DNA of 33,562 nucleotides, from the NCBI GenBank assembly GCA_024231775.1, contig JAAEQG010001024.1, positions 1 through 33,562 of the forward strand. The letters run 5' to 3'. Position numbers and translations under genes: made by a program. The notes beneath the pieces are model-generated. The model had not been told where the DNA came from, did no database searches, and worked only from the letters and a program-made list of their open reading frames with translations. Shown piece after piece: positions 1-8,934 of the stretch (position 1 is its first letter; each line of letters starts with the position of its first letter). This DNA is from a bacterium. GTDB taxonomy: Bacteria > Planctomycetota > Phycisphaerae > UBA1845.

Positions 1-1307
1 CGCGACCAGCGCTGGAGCCGTTCAACCGCCGTAGCACGGCGGGCCTGAATGGGTCGGTCCTCCACGAAGCAGCGCAAATCATCCGCAAGGGTTCCCGCGG
101 ACACGTAACGAGTATCCGGATCGGAAGCGGTAGACTTCAGGATCACCGTCTCGAGATCGCGCGGCAGGTGGGGGCACAACTGCCGGGGCGCCTTCGGGTG
201 ACCGCGGGCGATTGCGTCAATCAGGGTCGTCTTGCCGGTCTCTGCGAACGCGGGGCGAAGCGTCGCCAATTCGTAGAGGGTCAATCCCAGGCTGTAGACC
301 TCGCTGCGGGCATCGTACTGCCCCTTGAACTGCTCGGGCGCCATATACCGCAGCGTGCCCACGACGTCACCGGTCCGGGTGACGCCCTGTTGATCCATGG
401 CCTTGGCCAGGCCGAAGTCGGCGACCCATACGGTTTCATCCGCGTCAATCAGCAGGTTGCCCGGTTTGATGTCGCGGTGAAGTGTGCCCTGCCTGTGGGC
501 GTACTCGAGCGCATCGGCAGCCTGGAGCACGATGCGCGCCACGCTGTGCCAATACGCTGGCCCCAGGCCTGTGGTAGGTGTGCTTGCGCTACGCGAAGGA
601 CGCTCGGCAGACGGACTGCCAATGGGCTCATCTTCCGGGCGCGAACCGCCGCTGCCAGGCGCTGCCGTTATGGTTGCCAACGAGCGGGCGATGCTGAGCG
701 CATCGATTGATTCGCGGGTCTGGTTGGATGGCGACTTGCACGACGCATGCTCACCGTCCACGCCGGTATCGAGCAGCAGCCGTTGGAGTTCTCGCAGGAT
801 GGCGTCCAGTCCGACACCGCGGATGTACTGCATGACGATGAAGTGATAGCCCTCGTGCTGGCCGACGCCGAAGATCGGGACGATGTTCGTGTGGTGCAGC
901 TTGGCGGCAGTACGTGCCTCGCACTCGAAGCGATCCAGTTGCGTCGCAGCAAGCAACATCTGCCGTGGCAGAACTTTGACGGCTACGCGCCGCCCGAGCG
1001 ATTCCTGCTCCGCTTCGTAGACGATACCCATACCGCCGCGACCTAGCTCGCGGATGATGCGAAAGTCACCGAGCCGTTCGAGCTGCACATCGCCGCGTAC
1101 CGGCCCCCTACCGGAATGGTCGGATCCTGCACCCTTGAACTGTTCGACGGTGGCGATTGTGGGGAACAACTCGCGAATCTCCCCGGCGAGTTCGGGATGC
1201 TGCTCTGCGTATTCGTCGATCGATGGGTGTTCTCCGCGCCGGCACCGCTCCATGAACTCAGCGGCCAGGACCTCGAGAGGATCGCGATTAACGGTTGGCT
1301 CACCCAT
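1..1307 (-). CDS. Serine/threonine protein kinase, C-terminally truncated by the window edge
   Basis: Reverse-strand translation from the ATG at 1307: MGEPTVNRDPLEVLAAEFMERCRRGEHPSIDEYAEQHPELAGEIRELFPTIATVEQFK...LGDFRIIRELGRGGMGIVYEAEQESLGRRVAVKVLP...LHRDIKPGNLLIDADETVWVADFGLAKAMDQQGVTRTGDVVGTLRYMAPEQFKGQYDARSEVYSLGLTLYELATLRPAF. The Gly-rich loop, VAVK, HRDIKPGN, DFG and APE motifs are all present. Open to the left edge, so absent from the ORF track. Confidence 0.95.
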   Translation of the reverse strand, partial: MGEPTVNRDPLEVLAAEFMERCRRGEHPSIDEYAEQHPELAGEIRELFPTIATVEQFKGAGSDHSGRGPVRGDVQLERLGDFRIIRELGRGGMGIVYEAEQESLGRRVAVKVLPRQMLLAATQLDRFECEARTAAKLHHTNIVPIFGVGQHEGYHFIVMQYIRGVGLDAILRELQRLLLDTGVDGEHASCKSPSNQTRESIDALSIARSLATITAAPGSGGSRPEDEPIGSPSAERPSRSASTPTTGLGPAYWHSVARIVLQAADALEYAHRQGTLHRDIKPGNLLIDADETVWVADFGLAKAMDQQGVTRTGDVVGTLRYMAPEQFKGQYDARSEVYSLGLTLYELATLRPAFAETGKTTLIDAIARGHPKAPRQLCPHLPRDLETVILKSTASDPDTRYVSAGTLADDLRCFVEDRPIQARRATAVERLQRWS

Positions 1308-1336
1308 GGCAGTAGTCCTCGCGGTTGCGCCGCGCG

Positions 1337-2020
1337 TCAGATGCCTCCGTGACGGGCGTCAGTGAACGCGGCAATCTCGCCTAGAACGTCCTTGAACCGC
1401 CGCAAGGCGCGGATGTACCGGATACTGGCCGCCTTCTGCTGAATCTCCAGTTCCTCAGCCACCTCGCTGTTGGTCAGCTCCTCAAAGTGCCGTAGGGCCA
1501 ACACTTCGCGGTCCATCGGGTCCATCTGGTCGAGTGTCGTCCGCAGGTGCTCGGCCAACTCCGCGCGCCGCGCCGCCAGCGTTGGTGACGTGAAGTGGCC
1601 CAACAGGCGTGCCGCGAGCGATACCGACGTGGTCTGCGAGCAGGGCGCTCCGTGGATGGCCACCTCTCGGCCGGCGTCGCGCATCTGAGCACCCAGATGT
1701 CGACGGTGGACATCGATTAGAGTCTGGATCACGACCATCCGCAGCCAAATGAAGAACGATGTCGAAGTGCCCTCCGAAAAGTGGTGCATGCGCTTTGCAG
1801 CGTCGAGGTAAGCCTCCTGCAGCACGTCCTCGGCGTCCACACGGCCGCGAAGGCGTGCGTCCATCCGGAACTCCAGCAACCGCAGCAAACGGTCCCGATG
1901 CCTCGAGAAGAGCGCAGCCAGGGCATCCTCGTCACTCCGGCGGAGCCGGCCCAACAGTTCGGCGGACTCCTCGGCGCTGTCAGCCATAGCCGGCTCCCGT
2001 GCGTCTAAACGGATTCCCAC
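1337..2020 (-). CDS. ECF-type RNA polymerase sigma-70 family sigma factor (start may be the internal Met at about 1987)
   Basis: Region 2 (DEDALAALFSRHRDRLLRLLEFRMDARLRGRVDAEDVLQEAYLDAAKR) and region 4 (LDQMDPMDREVLALRHFEELTNSEVAEELEIQQKAASIRYIRALRRFKDVL) are recognisable. The gene lies directly upstream of the kinase on the same strand. Confidence 0.93.
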   Translation of the reverse strand: MGIRLDAREPAMADSAEESAELLGRLRRSDEDALAALFSRHRDRLLRLLEFRMDARLRGRVDAEDVLQEAYLDAAKRMHHFSEGTSTSFFIWLRMVVIQTLIDVHRRHLGAQMRDAGREVAIHGAPCSQTTSVSLAARLLGHFTSPTLAARRAELAEHLRTTLDQMDPMDREVLALRHFEELTNSEVAEELEIQQKAASIRYIRALRRFKDVLGEIAAFTDARHGGI

Positions 2021-2342
2021 GCCGTCTTTCCACAGCTCAGACGGTCAGAAGTTCATTATCCGCACCTCGGCGGTGCGGGCAAAGCCCCCGTCACGATCTT
2101 CGGTTCTTGCTCGAACAGGGCCTTACGAGCGTGCGGGCGACCCTGGCGGACGGCTCTCCCTCCTACAAAACGGGCGAGCCGGATTAAGATTGCACGCCCG
2201 GCCTGTAGATTGCCGAGCGCGGTTCCCGTTTCCTCTACTATCGACGCTGGGGGCCGGCGTGCCCGGTGGCATGGGGATGCGAAAAGGACTCTGCGGAAAA
2301 GGGCCGATAAGATCGACCCTGTAGGCGCTCAGGAGGTTCGAG

Positions 2343-2960
2343 ATGCACCGAACGATACTTGCCACACTGGCTCCATTGGCCTGGACGGCTCTCGCCCACG
2401 GGCAGGACCCGTTCGAGGGCGTGACGATGATCAGCCCGCTCAACTCCAGCGATGCGTACCTGATGGACATGGACGGGACCATCCTCAAGACCTGGCATGG
2501 AGCCAACCGGCCGGCGAGCTTCGCCTACCTGCTTGCAGACGGGTCCATCCTGCGGCCCTATAAGGACAGCGGAGGGCAGTTCAGCGGCGGTGGCGTCGGC
2601 CCGTCCGATCCCGTGTGGACGTACGGCGGTCCCGGCTGGTACGCGGGCCAGACCCAATGTGCTGCGTATCGTCTGCCGAGCGGCAACACACTGGTCACGG
2701 ACACCCAGAGCAGCTACGTCCTTGAGGTGCCGGATTCCGGCACGACCGTCTGGGAGTATGACGATCCTTCGAGAGTTGCCCGTGCTCCGCGCTATTGGAC
2801 AAGAGACCTGGACGATTTCGCCGAGTTCGCCGCTTGCCTCACCGGCCCGGGCGGTGGCGCCGCCGGCTGCGAAGCATACGACTACAACTGTGACGGAGAT
2901 ATTGATCTGGGAGATTCCGCAAGCTTCCAGATGACCTTCGGCGAATTCATCGGCCCGTAG
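2343..2960 (+). CDS. Secreted, shortened arylsulfotransferase (ASST)-like beta-propeller protein with a dockerin-like C-terminal calcium loop
   Basis: Signal peptide MHRTILATLAPLAWTALAHGQ. ASST-like N-terminus GVTMISPLNSSDAYLMDMDGTILKTWHG and last-blade-like RLPSGNTLVTDTQSSYVLEVPDSGTTVWEYDDP. Tail CEAYDYNCDGDIDLGDSASFQMTFGEF. AGGAGG at 2331-2336 precedes the ATG. Confidence 0.65.
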   Translation: MHRTILATLAPLAWTALAHGQDPFEGVTMISPLNSSDAYLMDMDGTILKTWHGANRPASFAYLLADGSILRPYKDSGGQFSGGGVGPSDPVWTYGGPGWYAGQTQCAAYRLPSGNTLVTDTQSSYVLEVPDSGTTVWEYDDPSRVARAPRYWTRDLDDFAEFAACLTGPGGGAAGCEAYDYNCDGDIDLGDSASFQMTFGEFIGP

Positions 2961-2996
2961 GGTGAGTCTGCGGAGGAATTGGAAAGGAGATGACTG

Positions 2997-5075
2997 ATGA
3001 ACCACATGATAGCATATGTCCAGCGGAGCAGTCAGGCTCATTGGAGAACGGGTTTCCTCGTGCTGGCCGTTCTAGGCCTCTCTGCGGGACCGGCGTTCGG
3101 CCAGACCACGAACCAGATCACGGTGGTTGACCCGGATTCCGCGGCGCAGGGCACCACCAATCTCCTGGTGACCTTCACACTGGACATGGATTCCCCGCCG
3201 GCCCCGCCAGCCGGTGTCACGCCGGACAGCGTGATGATCGGCAGCATAAGCGGGACTTCCGTGACCCACAACAGCCAATACACCGTCACGGCCGTCTTCG
3301 ACATTCCGGCCGGCGAACCCGTAGGCACCAAAGACGCAACCGCTACCTTCACGACGCCAAACGGGACGCTCACGTTCTCGATGGCCAACGGGTTCACGGT
3401 GACGGCCGGGGCAGACACGCCACCGAGCATCGCCCAGCACCCGCAGTCGCAGACCGTCCCTCCTGGCGGCTCGGCGACCTTCACAGTCACGGCTTCTGGA
3501 ACCGAGCTGTTGAGCTACCAATGGCAGAAGGACGCCGGTGACATCTCAGGTGCCACCAGCACCTCCTACGCGATCAACCCGGTGACAGAGGGTGACGCGG
3601 GCAACTACCGCTGTGTGGTCGCCAACGACTTTGGCACGGCGACGTCGGACGACGCGGTGCTGACCGTTGCCGAGTTGCCCACCGGATCCTACCCGGTTGT
3701 CGATACCGCTCAGGATACCTGCTACGACGACGAGCTCCCGATCGCGGCCCCATCGCTCGGCGACCCATTCTACGGCCAGGACGCGCAGTTCGCGGGTAAT
3801 CAACCCAGCTACGCGATCAGCGGGGACGGTCTGTCGGTTCACGACAACATCACAGGCCTCACCTGGATGCGGGATGCCGACCTGGACGGCGACGGCGACA
3901 TCGACGTGGACGACAAACGGACCTTCGACGAAGCTCCGCCCTACGCCGACACGCTGAACGCCCAGAACTTCGGCGGGTATGATGACTGGCGCGTGCCGAC
4001 GATCAAGGAGCTCTATTCCCTGATGGACTTCCGCGGCACCGACCCGATGTCCGACGACCCCGGCGGCGTGATTCCGTTCATCGACACCGATTACTTTGAG
4101 TTTGGCTACGGTGATACAGCGGCTGGCGAGCGCCTCATCGACTCCCAGTGGGTCACCACTACGCTCTCTCTCGACCCCGTAATGGGCGGCCAAACGGCGA
4201 TGTTTGGTGTGAACTTCGCTGACGGACGAATCAAGGGCTACCCAGTGACAGGCAAAACGTTCTACGTCCGCCTTTGCCGTGGGAACGCCGACTACGGAAT
4301 CAACAACTTCACGGACAACGGCGACGGCAGCATCACCGACCTCGCCACCGGCCTGATGTGGTCACAGGACGACAGCGGCGACGGGATCAACACCGGGCCA
4401 CGCTCCGGGATGATCTGGGTGGACGCCCTCGCCTGGGTCCAGCAGAAAAACGATGAGAGCTACCTGGGCTACGGTGATTGGCGGCTGCCCAACGCGAAGG
4501 AGATGCAGAGCATCCTCGACTACTCGCAGGCGCCGGGTGCGACCAACTCCGCGGCGATCGATCCGATCTTCAACATCACGCAGATTGCTAATGAGGCCGG
4601 CCAAGTCGATTACCCGTGGTTCTGGACCGGAACCACCCACGCGCGCGAAGATGGCAACGGCTCCGCAGGCGCGTACGTCTGCTTCGGACGCGGCATGGGT
4701 TACTGGGAAAGCCAATGGCAGGATGTGCACGGCGCCGGCTGCCAGCGCAGCGACCGAAAGGACGGTGACTTCACCGGCTACACGTACGTGTACGACGGCT
4801 ACTACTTCGGTGACGCACCCCAGGCCGACGCGTCCCGCATGTACAACTACGTCCGTTGCGTACGCGGATGCAGCGGCAGGAAAGGCGACTTCAATTGTGA
4901 CGGCGCCATAGACCTCGACGATTACGCCATCTTCTCCAGCGCTTTGGCCGGTCCACAGGTCACCACGCCGCCAGGCGGCTCCACGTTGGACGAGTTCACC
5001 AAGGCCGACATGGACAGTGATGGCGACGTCGATCTGTTGGACCTAGGAGATTTCCAGAACCTGTTTGGAAACTGA
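2997..5075 (+). CDS. Secreted protein: Ig-like domains, two-repeat Lcl/DUF1566 C-terminal domain, dockerin-like C-terminus
   Basis: Ig domain (PPSIAQHPQSQTVPPGGSATFTVTASGTELLSYQWQKDAGDISGATSTSYAI...DAGNYRCVVANDFG). Lcl motifs TGLTW...GGYDDWRVPTIKELYSLMDF and TGLMW...GYGDWRLPNAKEMQSILDY. C-terminal loops FNCDGAIDLDDY and DMDSDGDVDLLDLGDF. Confidence 0.85.
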   Translation: MNHMIAYVQRSSQAHWRTGFLVLAVLGLSAGPAFGQTTNQITVVDPDSAAQGTTNLLVTFTLDMDSPPAPPAGVTPDSVMIGSISGTSVTHNSQYTVTAVFDIPAGEPVGTKDATATFTTPNGTLTFSMANGFTVTAGADTPPSIAQHPQSQTVPPGGSATFTVTASGTELLSYQWQKDAGDISGATSTSYAINPVTEGDAGNYRCVVANDFGTATSDDAVLTVAELPTGSYPVVDTAQDTCYDDELPIAAPSLGDPFYGQDAQFAGNQPSYAISGDGLSVHDNITGLTWMRDADLDGDGDIDVDDKRTFDEAPPYADTLNAQNFGGYDDWRVPTIKELYSLMDFRGTDPMSDDPGGVIPFIDTDYFEFGYGDTAAGERLIDSQWVTTTLSLDPVMGGQTAMFGVNFADGRIKGYPVTGKTFYVRLCRGNADYGINNFTDNGDGSITDLATGLMWSQDDSGDGINTGPRSGMIWVDALAWVQQKNDESYLGYGDWRLPNAKEMQSILDYSQAPGATNSAAIDPIFNITQIANEAGQVDYPWFWTGTTHAREDGNGSAGAYVCFGRGMGYWESQWQDVHGAGCQRSDRKDGDFTGYTYVYDGYYFGDAPQADASRMYNYVRCVRGCSGRKGDFNCDGAIDLDDYAIFSSALAGPQVTTPPGGSTLDEFTKADMDSDGDVDLLDLGDFQNLFGN

Positions 5076-5154
5076 AACCGTCAGTGATGCACGCTTTCGT
5101 GCAGGAACATGAGCAGGTAACGCGCACGAGATCCCTAACAACAGGAGCAACACC

Positions 5155-5694
5155 ATGAGACGCCTAGTTGGAATCGGAGTTGGTCTGGCAGTTGTCGGCC
5201 TGTTTAGTGTGGCCATGGCGCAGCAGGACGGCCTCGATAGACAGGGGCAAACGCCGCCGGATCGGGCGGGGCGGCGAGCTGAGCCGATGCACGGACCCCA
5301 CCACGGCCCGCCGCCGCTGATGATGGCATTGGATGCCGACCGTGACGGCGAGCTGTCTGCGGAGGAAATCGCTAACGCCTCAGCCGCACTCCTGGCCTTG
5401 GACCAGGACGGCGACGGCAAGCTCACCCGCGAGGAAATGAGGCCGCCACCACCACCGCGAGGAGAAGACTTCGTCGAGCACGTTATGAGTTTCGATGCGG
5501 ACGGCGACGGGGGTGTGACCGCCGAAGAGCTGCCGGAGCACATGCGCCGTCTCCTGGACCGCGCCGACACCAATGAAGATGCCGCGATCGATCAACAGGA
5601 AGCCGAAGCGGCTGGGCAACAGATGGACCAGCGCCCTCCGCGAGGACGTGGTGGGCACAAACCAGGCCGGTTTGGGCGCGAATCGCGACCGTGA
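5155..5694 (+). CDS. Secreted EF-hand protein
   Basis: Signal peptide MRRLVGIGVGLAVVGLFSVAMAQQ. EF-loops DADRDGELSAEE, DQDGDGKLTREE, DADGDGGVTAEE and the weaker DTNEDAAIDQQE. AGGAG-type RBS upstream. Confidence 0.88.
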   Translation: MRRLVGIGVGLAVVGLFSVAMAQQDGLDRQGQTPPDRAGRRAEPMHGPHHGPPPLMMALDADRDGELSAEEIANASAALLALDQDGDGKLTREEMRPPPPPRGEDFVEHVMSFDADGDGGVTAEELPEHMRRLLDRADTNEDAAIDQQEAEAAGQQMDQRPPRGRGGHKPGRFGRESRP

Positions 5695-5781
5695 TTCGGA
5701 TCAAGCGTCAAAAACAGGTAGGACCATCTGTGACGCGTAAGCCGTCCGCCGCATGAACCGTGCCAATGTTGAAGATGGCAC

Positions 5782-7176
5782 TTGCTCAAAGGATTAGCTC
5801 AAATGGACAGTGCTACCCGCATTCTCACTGCTCGTCTGTTCTTAGCTCTGCTCAGTCTCTCACTCGGGATGGTCGGATGCAATGCGCCTGGTCCTCTCGC
5901 ATCAGTAGAAGATGCAACTGATACGGACACAGCCGATACCAGCAATGAATCTGGGGAAGGTGATGGATCTGACCAGGATGGGTCAAATGGCGTGAATACC
6001 GCCTCGACCTGGAAGGTCGTCGACACCGGCCAGGATACCTGCCACGACGACCAGACCTCGCTCACCTGTCCATCAGTTGGCGTCCCGTTCTTCGGGCAGG
6101 ACGCACAATACGCCGGCAACCAACCCAGCTACGCGCTCAGCGGCGACGGATTGACGGTCTACGACAACGTCACCGGCCTGACTTGGACGCAGGACGCTGA
6201 CCTGGACGGTGACGGCGACATCGATGTGGACGACAAGCTGACCTTTGACGGCGCGCAGATGTATCCCGACACGCTCAATGCCCAGAAATACGGCGGGTAT
6301 AGTGACTGGCGGACGCCGACCATCAAGCAGCTCTACTCGCTGATCGATTTCCGAGGCACAGATCCCAAGGTCGAGGACACTGACGCCACCGGCCTGATCC
6401 CGTTCATCGACACCGACTACTTTGCGTTCGCCTACGGCGATACGGTCGCAGGCGACCGGATCATCGACTCCCAATGGGCAACCAGCACGCTCTACACTGC
6501 CGACAACAACATGATGTTCGGCGTGAACTTCGCCGACGGCCGGATCAAAGGTTACGGCTTAACCGTCCCAGATCCACGAGCAGGCGAGAAGATGTTCTTT
6601 GTGCGCTGCGTGCGTGGGAACGCGGAATACGGCACGAACAGATTCGTCGACAACGGCGACCGCACCGTGACCGACGACGCAACCGGGCTGATGTGGACCC
6701 AGTCCGACAGCGGAGAAGGAATGAACTGGGAAGAAGCCTTGGCCTGGTCCCAAGAGCTAAACGCCGAGAATCACCTGGGATATGACGACTGGCGGCTGCC
6801 GAGCGCTAAGGAACTGCAAGGCATCGTCGATTACACGCGTTCGCCGAACACTACCGGTTCCCCGGCGATCGATCCGGTGTTCGACACGACCGCCATCACC
6901 AATCTGGCCGGAGAGACCGACTACCCGTTCTTCTGGACGAGCACGACCCACCTGAGTTCGGATGGAAACGGTGGCCGTGCCGTCTACCTCGCCTTCGGGC
7001 GCGGCCTGGGAACGTACGATGGCGCCACCGTCGAAGATGTTCACGGCGCCGGCTGTCAGCGCAGCGATTCCAAGGATGGCGATCCAGCCGAGTTCCCGGC
7101 TCTGGGCTTCGGACCACAGGGCGACGTGCAGCGTGTGTTCGACTATGTTCGCCTTGTGCGCGATGTGGCGAGATGA
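5782..7176 (+). CDS. Lcl/DUF1566 domain lipoprotein (second paralog; start probably the Met at 5803)
   Basis: Lipobox-like LSLGMVGC. Same motif order as the upstream paralog: FFGQDAQYAGNQPSYALSGDGLTVYDNVTGLTW, GGYSDWRTPTIKQLYSLIDF, TGLMWTQSDSGEGMNWEEALAW, GYDDWRLPSAKELQGIVDY, VHGAGCQRSDSKDGDP, GPQGDVQRVFDYVRLVR. Confidence 0.85.
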   Translation: MLKGLAQMDSATRILTARLFLALLSLSLGMVGCNAPGPLASVEDATDTDTADTSNESGEGDGSDQDGSNGVNTASTWKVVDTGQDTCHDDQTSLTCPSVGVPFFGQDAQYAGNQPSYALSGDGLTVYDNVTGLTWTQDADLDGDGDIDVDDKLTFDGAQMYPDTLNAQKYGGYSDWRTPTIKQLYSLIDFRGTDPKVEDTDATGLIPFIDTDYFAFAYGDTVAGDRIIDSQWATSTLYTADNNMMFGVNFADGRIKGYGLTVPDPRAGEKMFFVRCVRGNAEYGTNRFVDNGDRTVTDDATGLMWTQSDSGEGMNWEEALAWSQELNAENHLGYDDWRLPSAKELQGIVDYTRSPNTTGSPAIDPVFDTTAITNLAGETDYPFFWTSTTHLSSDGNGGRAVYLAFGRGLGTYDGATVEDVHGAGCQRSDSKDGDPAEFPALGFGPQGDVQRVFDYVRLVRDVAR

Positions 7177-7195
7177 TCCAGGGTGATGAGAGAGG

Positions 7196-8452
7196 ATGGC
7201 ATCGGTGAAGCTCCACTTGAACACTACATCAATCATGCTGGCGCTGCTCATCCCGGCCAACGGCGTCGGCAACGAGGCGCCGTACCAGATCGTCGGAACC
7301 GGGCAGGCCAGGTGTTATGACGACCGACGCGAGATTGCCTACCCACGGGAGGGGCAGCCCTTCTACGGTCAGGACGCACAGTACGGGGATCGCGAGCCCA
7401 GCTACAAGGACAACGGCGACGGAACCGTCACGGACCTGAATACGGGACTGATGTGGGTGCGTGCGCGCGGCGAGAAGGTAACGTATCGTGAAGCCGTGAC
7501 AGGAGCAGCCAAGTGTCGCGTTGGTGGCTACTCTGACTGGCGAATGCCGACCGTCAAGGAGCTTTATTCGCTGATTAACTTCAACGGTGGCTTTCACATG
7601 TCGGTGGCCAGTTCCACCCCGTATCTCGACACGAAGCACTTCGAGTTCGCTTACGGTGATGAGGCAAAGGGAGAACGGGCGATCGACTGCCAAGACTGGA
7701 GCGCGACCGAGTACGTCAGCACGACGATGAACGGCAACGCGACTGTGTTCGGTGTCAACTTCGCCGACGGACGGATCAAGGGCTATCCGAAGAGCAAGCC
7801 GCGCCCGCGCGGCGGAGCATCGAACAAGCTGTTTGTTCGCTATGTCCGCGACAACCCGAACTACGGCAAGAACGATTTCCACGACAATGGTGACGGCACG
7901 GTCACTGACCGCGCCACGGGCCTGATGTGGTCCAAGGCCGACAGCGGCCGGGGTATGAACTGGGAGGATGCGCTGGCATGGGTCCAGGCGCGGAATGCCG
8001 AAAACTACCTCGCCCACGACGATTGGCGGCTCCCGAGCGCAAAGGAGCTGCAGAGTATCGTGGATTACACGCGGGCGCCGGCGGTGACGCATTCTCCAGC
8101 CATTGACCAGGTCTTCGAGACGACTCGGCTTGGCGATGGCGAGTATCCCTTCTTCTGGACGAGCACGACCCATCTGGACGGACCTCCCGACCGGCGGGGG
8201 ACGGCCGCCGTCTACGTCGCCTTCGGCCGCGCTCTGGGCTGGATGCAGTCTCCGCCGCGTACCGGCGACCACCGGCTGCTTGACGTCCACGGAGCAGGAG
8301 CCCAGCGCAGCGATCCGAAGACTGGCGATCCCGCCGACTATCCCCACGGGCGCGGACCGCAGGGAGATGTCATCCGCATTCACAACTACGTTCGCTGTGT
8401 GCGCGGCGGAGGTGTCGTGCGGCGCGACGGAAGCCACGCTCTGATCCCGTAG
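7196..8452 (+). CDS. Secreted Lcl/DUF1566 domain protein (third paralog)
   Basis: FYGQDAQYGDREPSYKDNGDGTVTDLNTGLMW, GGYSDWRMPTVKELYSLINF, TGLMWSKADSGRGMNWEDALAWVQARNAENYLAHDDWRLPSAKELQSIVDY, DVHGAGAQRSDPKTGDPADYP, GPQGDVIRIHNYVRCVRGG. Confidence 0.85.
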   Translation: MASVKLHLNTTSIMLALLIPANGVGNEAPYQIVGTGQARCYDDRREIAYPREGQPFYGQDAQYGDREPSYKDNGDGTVTDLNTGLMWVRARGEKVTYREAVTGAAKCRVGGYSDWRMPTVKELYSLINFNGGFHMSVASSTPYLDTKHFEFAYGDEAKGERAIDCQDWSATEYVSTTMNGNATVFGVNFADGRIKGYPKSKPRPRGGASNKLFVRYVRDNPNYGKNDFHDNGDGTVTDRATGLMWSKADSGRGMNWEDALAWVQARNAENYLAHDDWRLPSAKELQSIVDYTRAPAVTHSPAIDQVFETTRLGDGEYPFFWTSTTHLDGPPDRRGTAAVYVAFGRALGWMQSPPRTGDHRLLDVHGAGAQRSDPKTGDPADYPHGRGPQGDVIRIHNYVRCVRGGGVVRRDGSHALIP

Positions 8453-8727
8453 CCAAGCACACCCCAGTAGGCGAGATTCTCCGCGGTCGGGGCGACGGAG
8501 TATTTCGGATCCCCGTCACCCTTGAGGCCATGGTTGCCGCCCTCGTTTCGGGGATAAAACGGCGAAGAGACCTGCACTCGATCTGACGGGCAGATCACCA
8601 GATCGAAGTCCTTCTTGATACGTTCGGCTTGGCTTTGCGCTCCTGCGAAGTCGACCGCCCGCACGCCCCAGTCCCAGTTTTGTTGCGATAGCCAATCCCA
8701 GCCGCCTGCGCCAGGGCCACGGGCCAA
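8450..8727 (-). pseudogene. Fragment of a planctomycete-type prepilin/DUF1559 (H-X9-DG)-like protein
   Basis: WDWLSQQNWDWGVRA...KKDFDLVICPSDRVQVSSPFYPRNEGGNHGLKGDGDPKYSVAPTAENLAYWGVLGYGI resembles the mid-part of planctomycete prepilin-like proteins. It has no N-terminal methylation motif and loses similarity at the 3' end of the opposing Lcl gene. Confidence 0.5.
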
Positions 8728-8728
8728 C

Positions 8729-8914
8729 TTAGCAGCTCCCCCCCAGCTCCATACGCAAACCGCTGGCGACCTGGGTCAACTCAGCCCAGTCCGTCGCGTC
8801 GGCACCAGATCCGAGTTCAAAGCCGGGGTTTGAGAGGACGTTGGCGGATGCCGACCCCGCCAGCATAGCGACCGCACAAGCGGCGATGAGTGCGTAACTG
8901 ATGCGTGCCATCAT
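8729..8914 (-). pseudogene. N-terminal fragment of a secreted protein (signal peptide plus NVLSNPGFELG start)
   Basis: MMARISYALIAACAVAMLAGSASANVLSNPGFELGSGADATDWAELTQ... then stop. The signal peptide is clear; the remainder is too short for a complete protein. Confidence 0.5.
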
Positions 8915-8934
8915 CCTGACAGTACAGCGCAAAG

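Noticed and set aside
2060-2078. CCGCACC-TCGGC-GGTGCGG hairpin upstream of the sigma factor gene
   Set aside because: Only 7 bp in GC-rich DNA; expected by chance, no supporting context.
2238-3041. 267-aa minus-strand ORF opposite the ASST-like gene
   Set aside because: No domain recognised; the plus strand has signal peptide, RBS and domain motifs.
5088-5103. TGCACG-CTTT-CGTGCA hairpin just after the first Lcl paralog
   Set aside because: Six-bp stem without a T-tract; too weak to call a terminator.
7229-8437. 402-aa minus-strand ORF opposite the third Lcl paralog
   Set aside because: Antisense shadow of a clearly supported coding frame in high-GC DNA; no recognisable domain.
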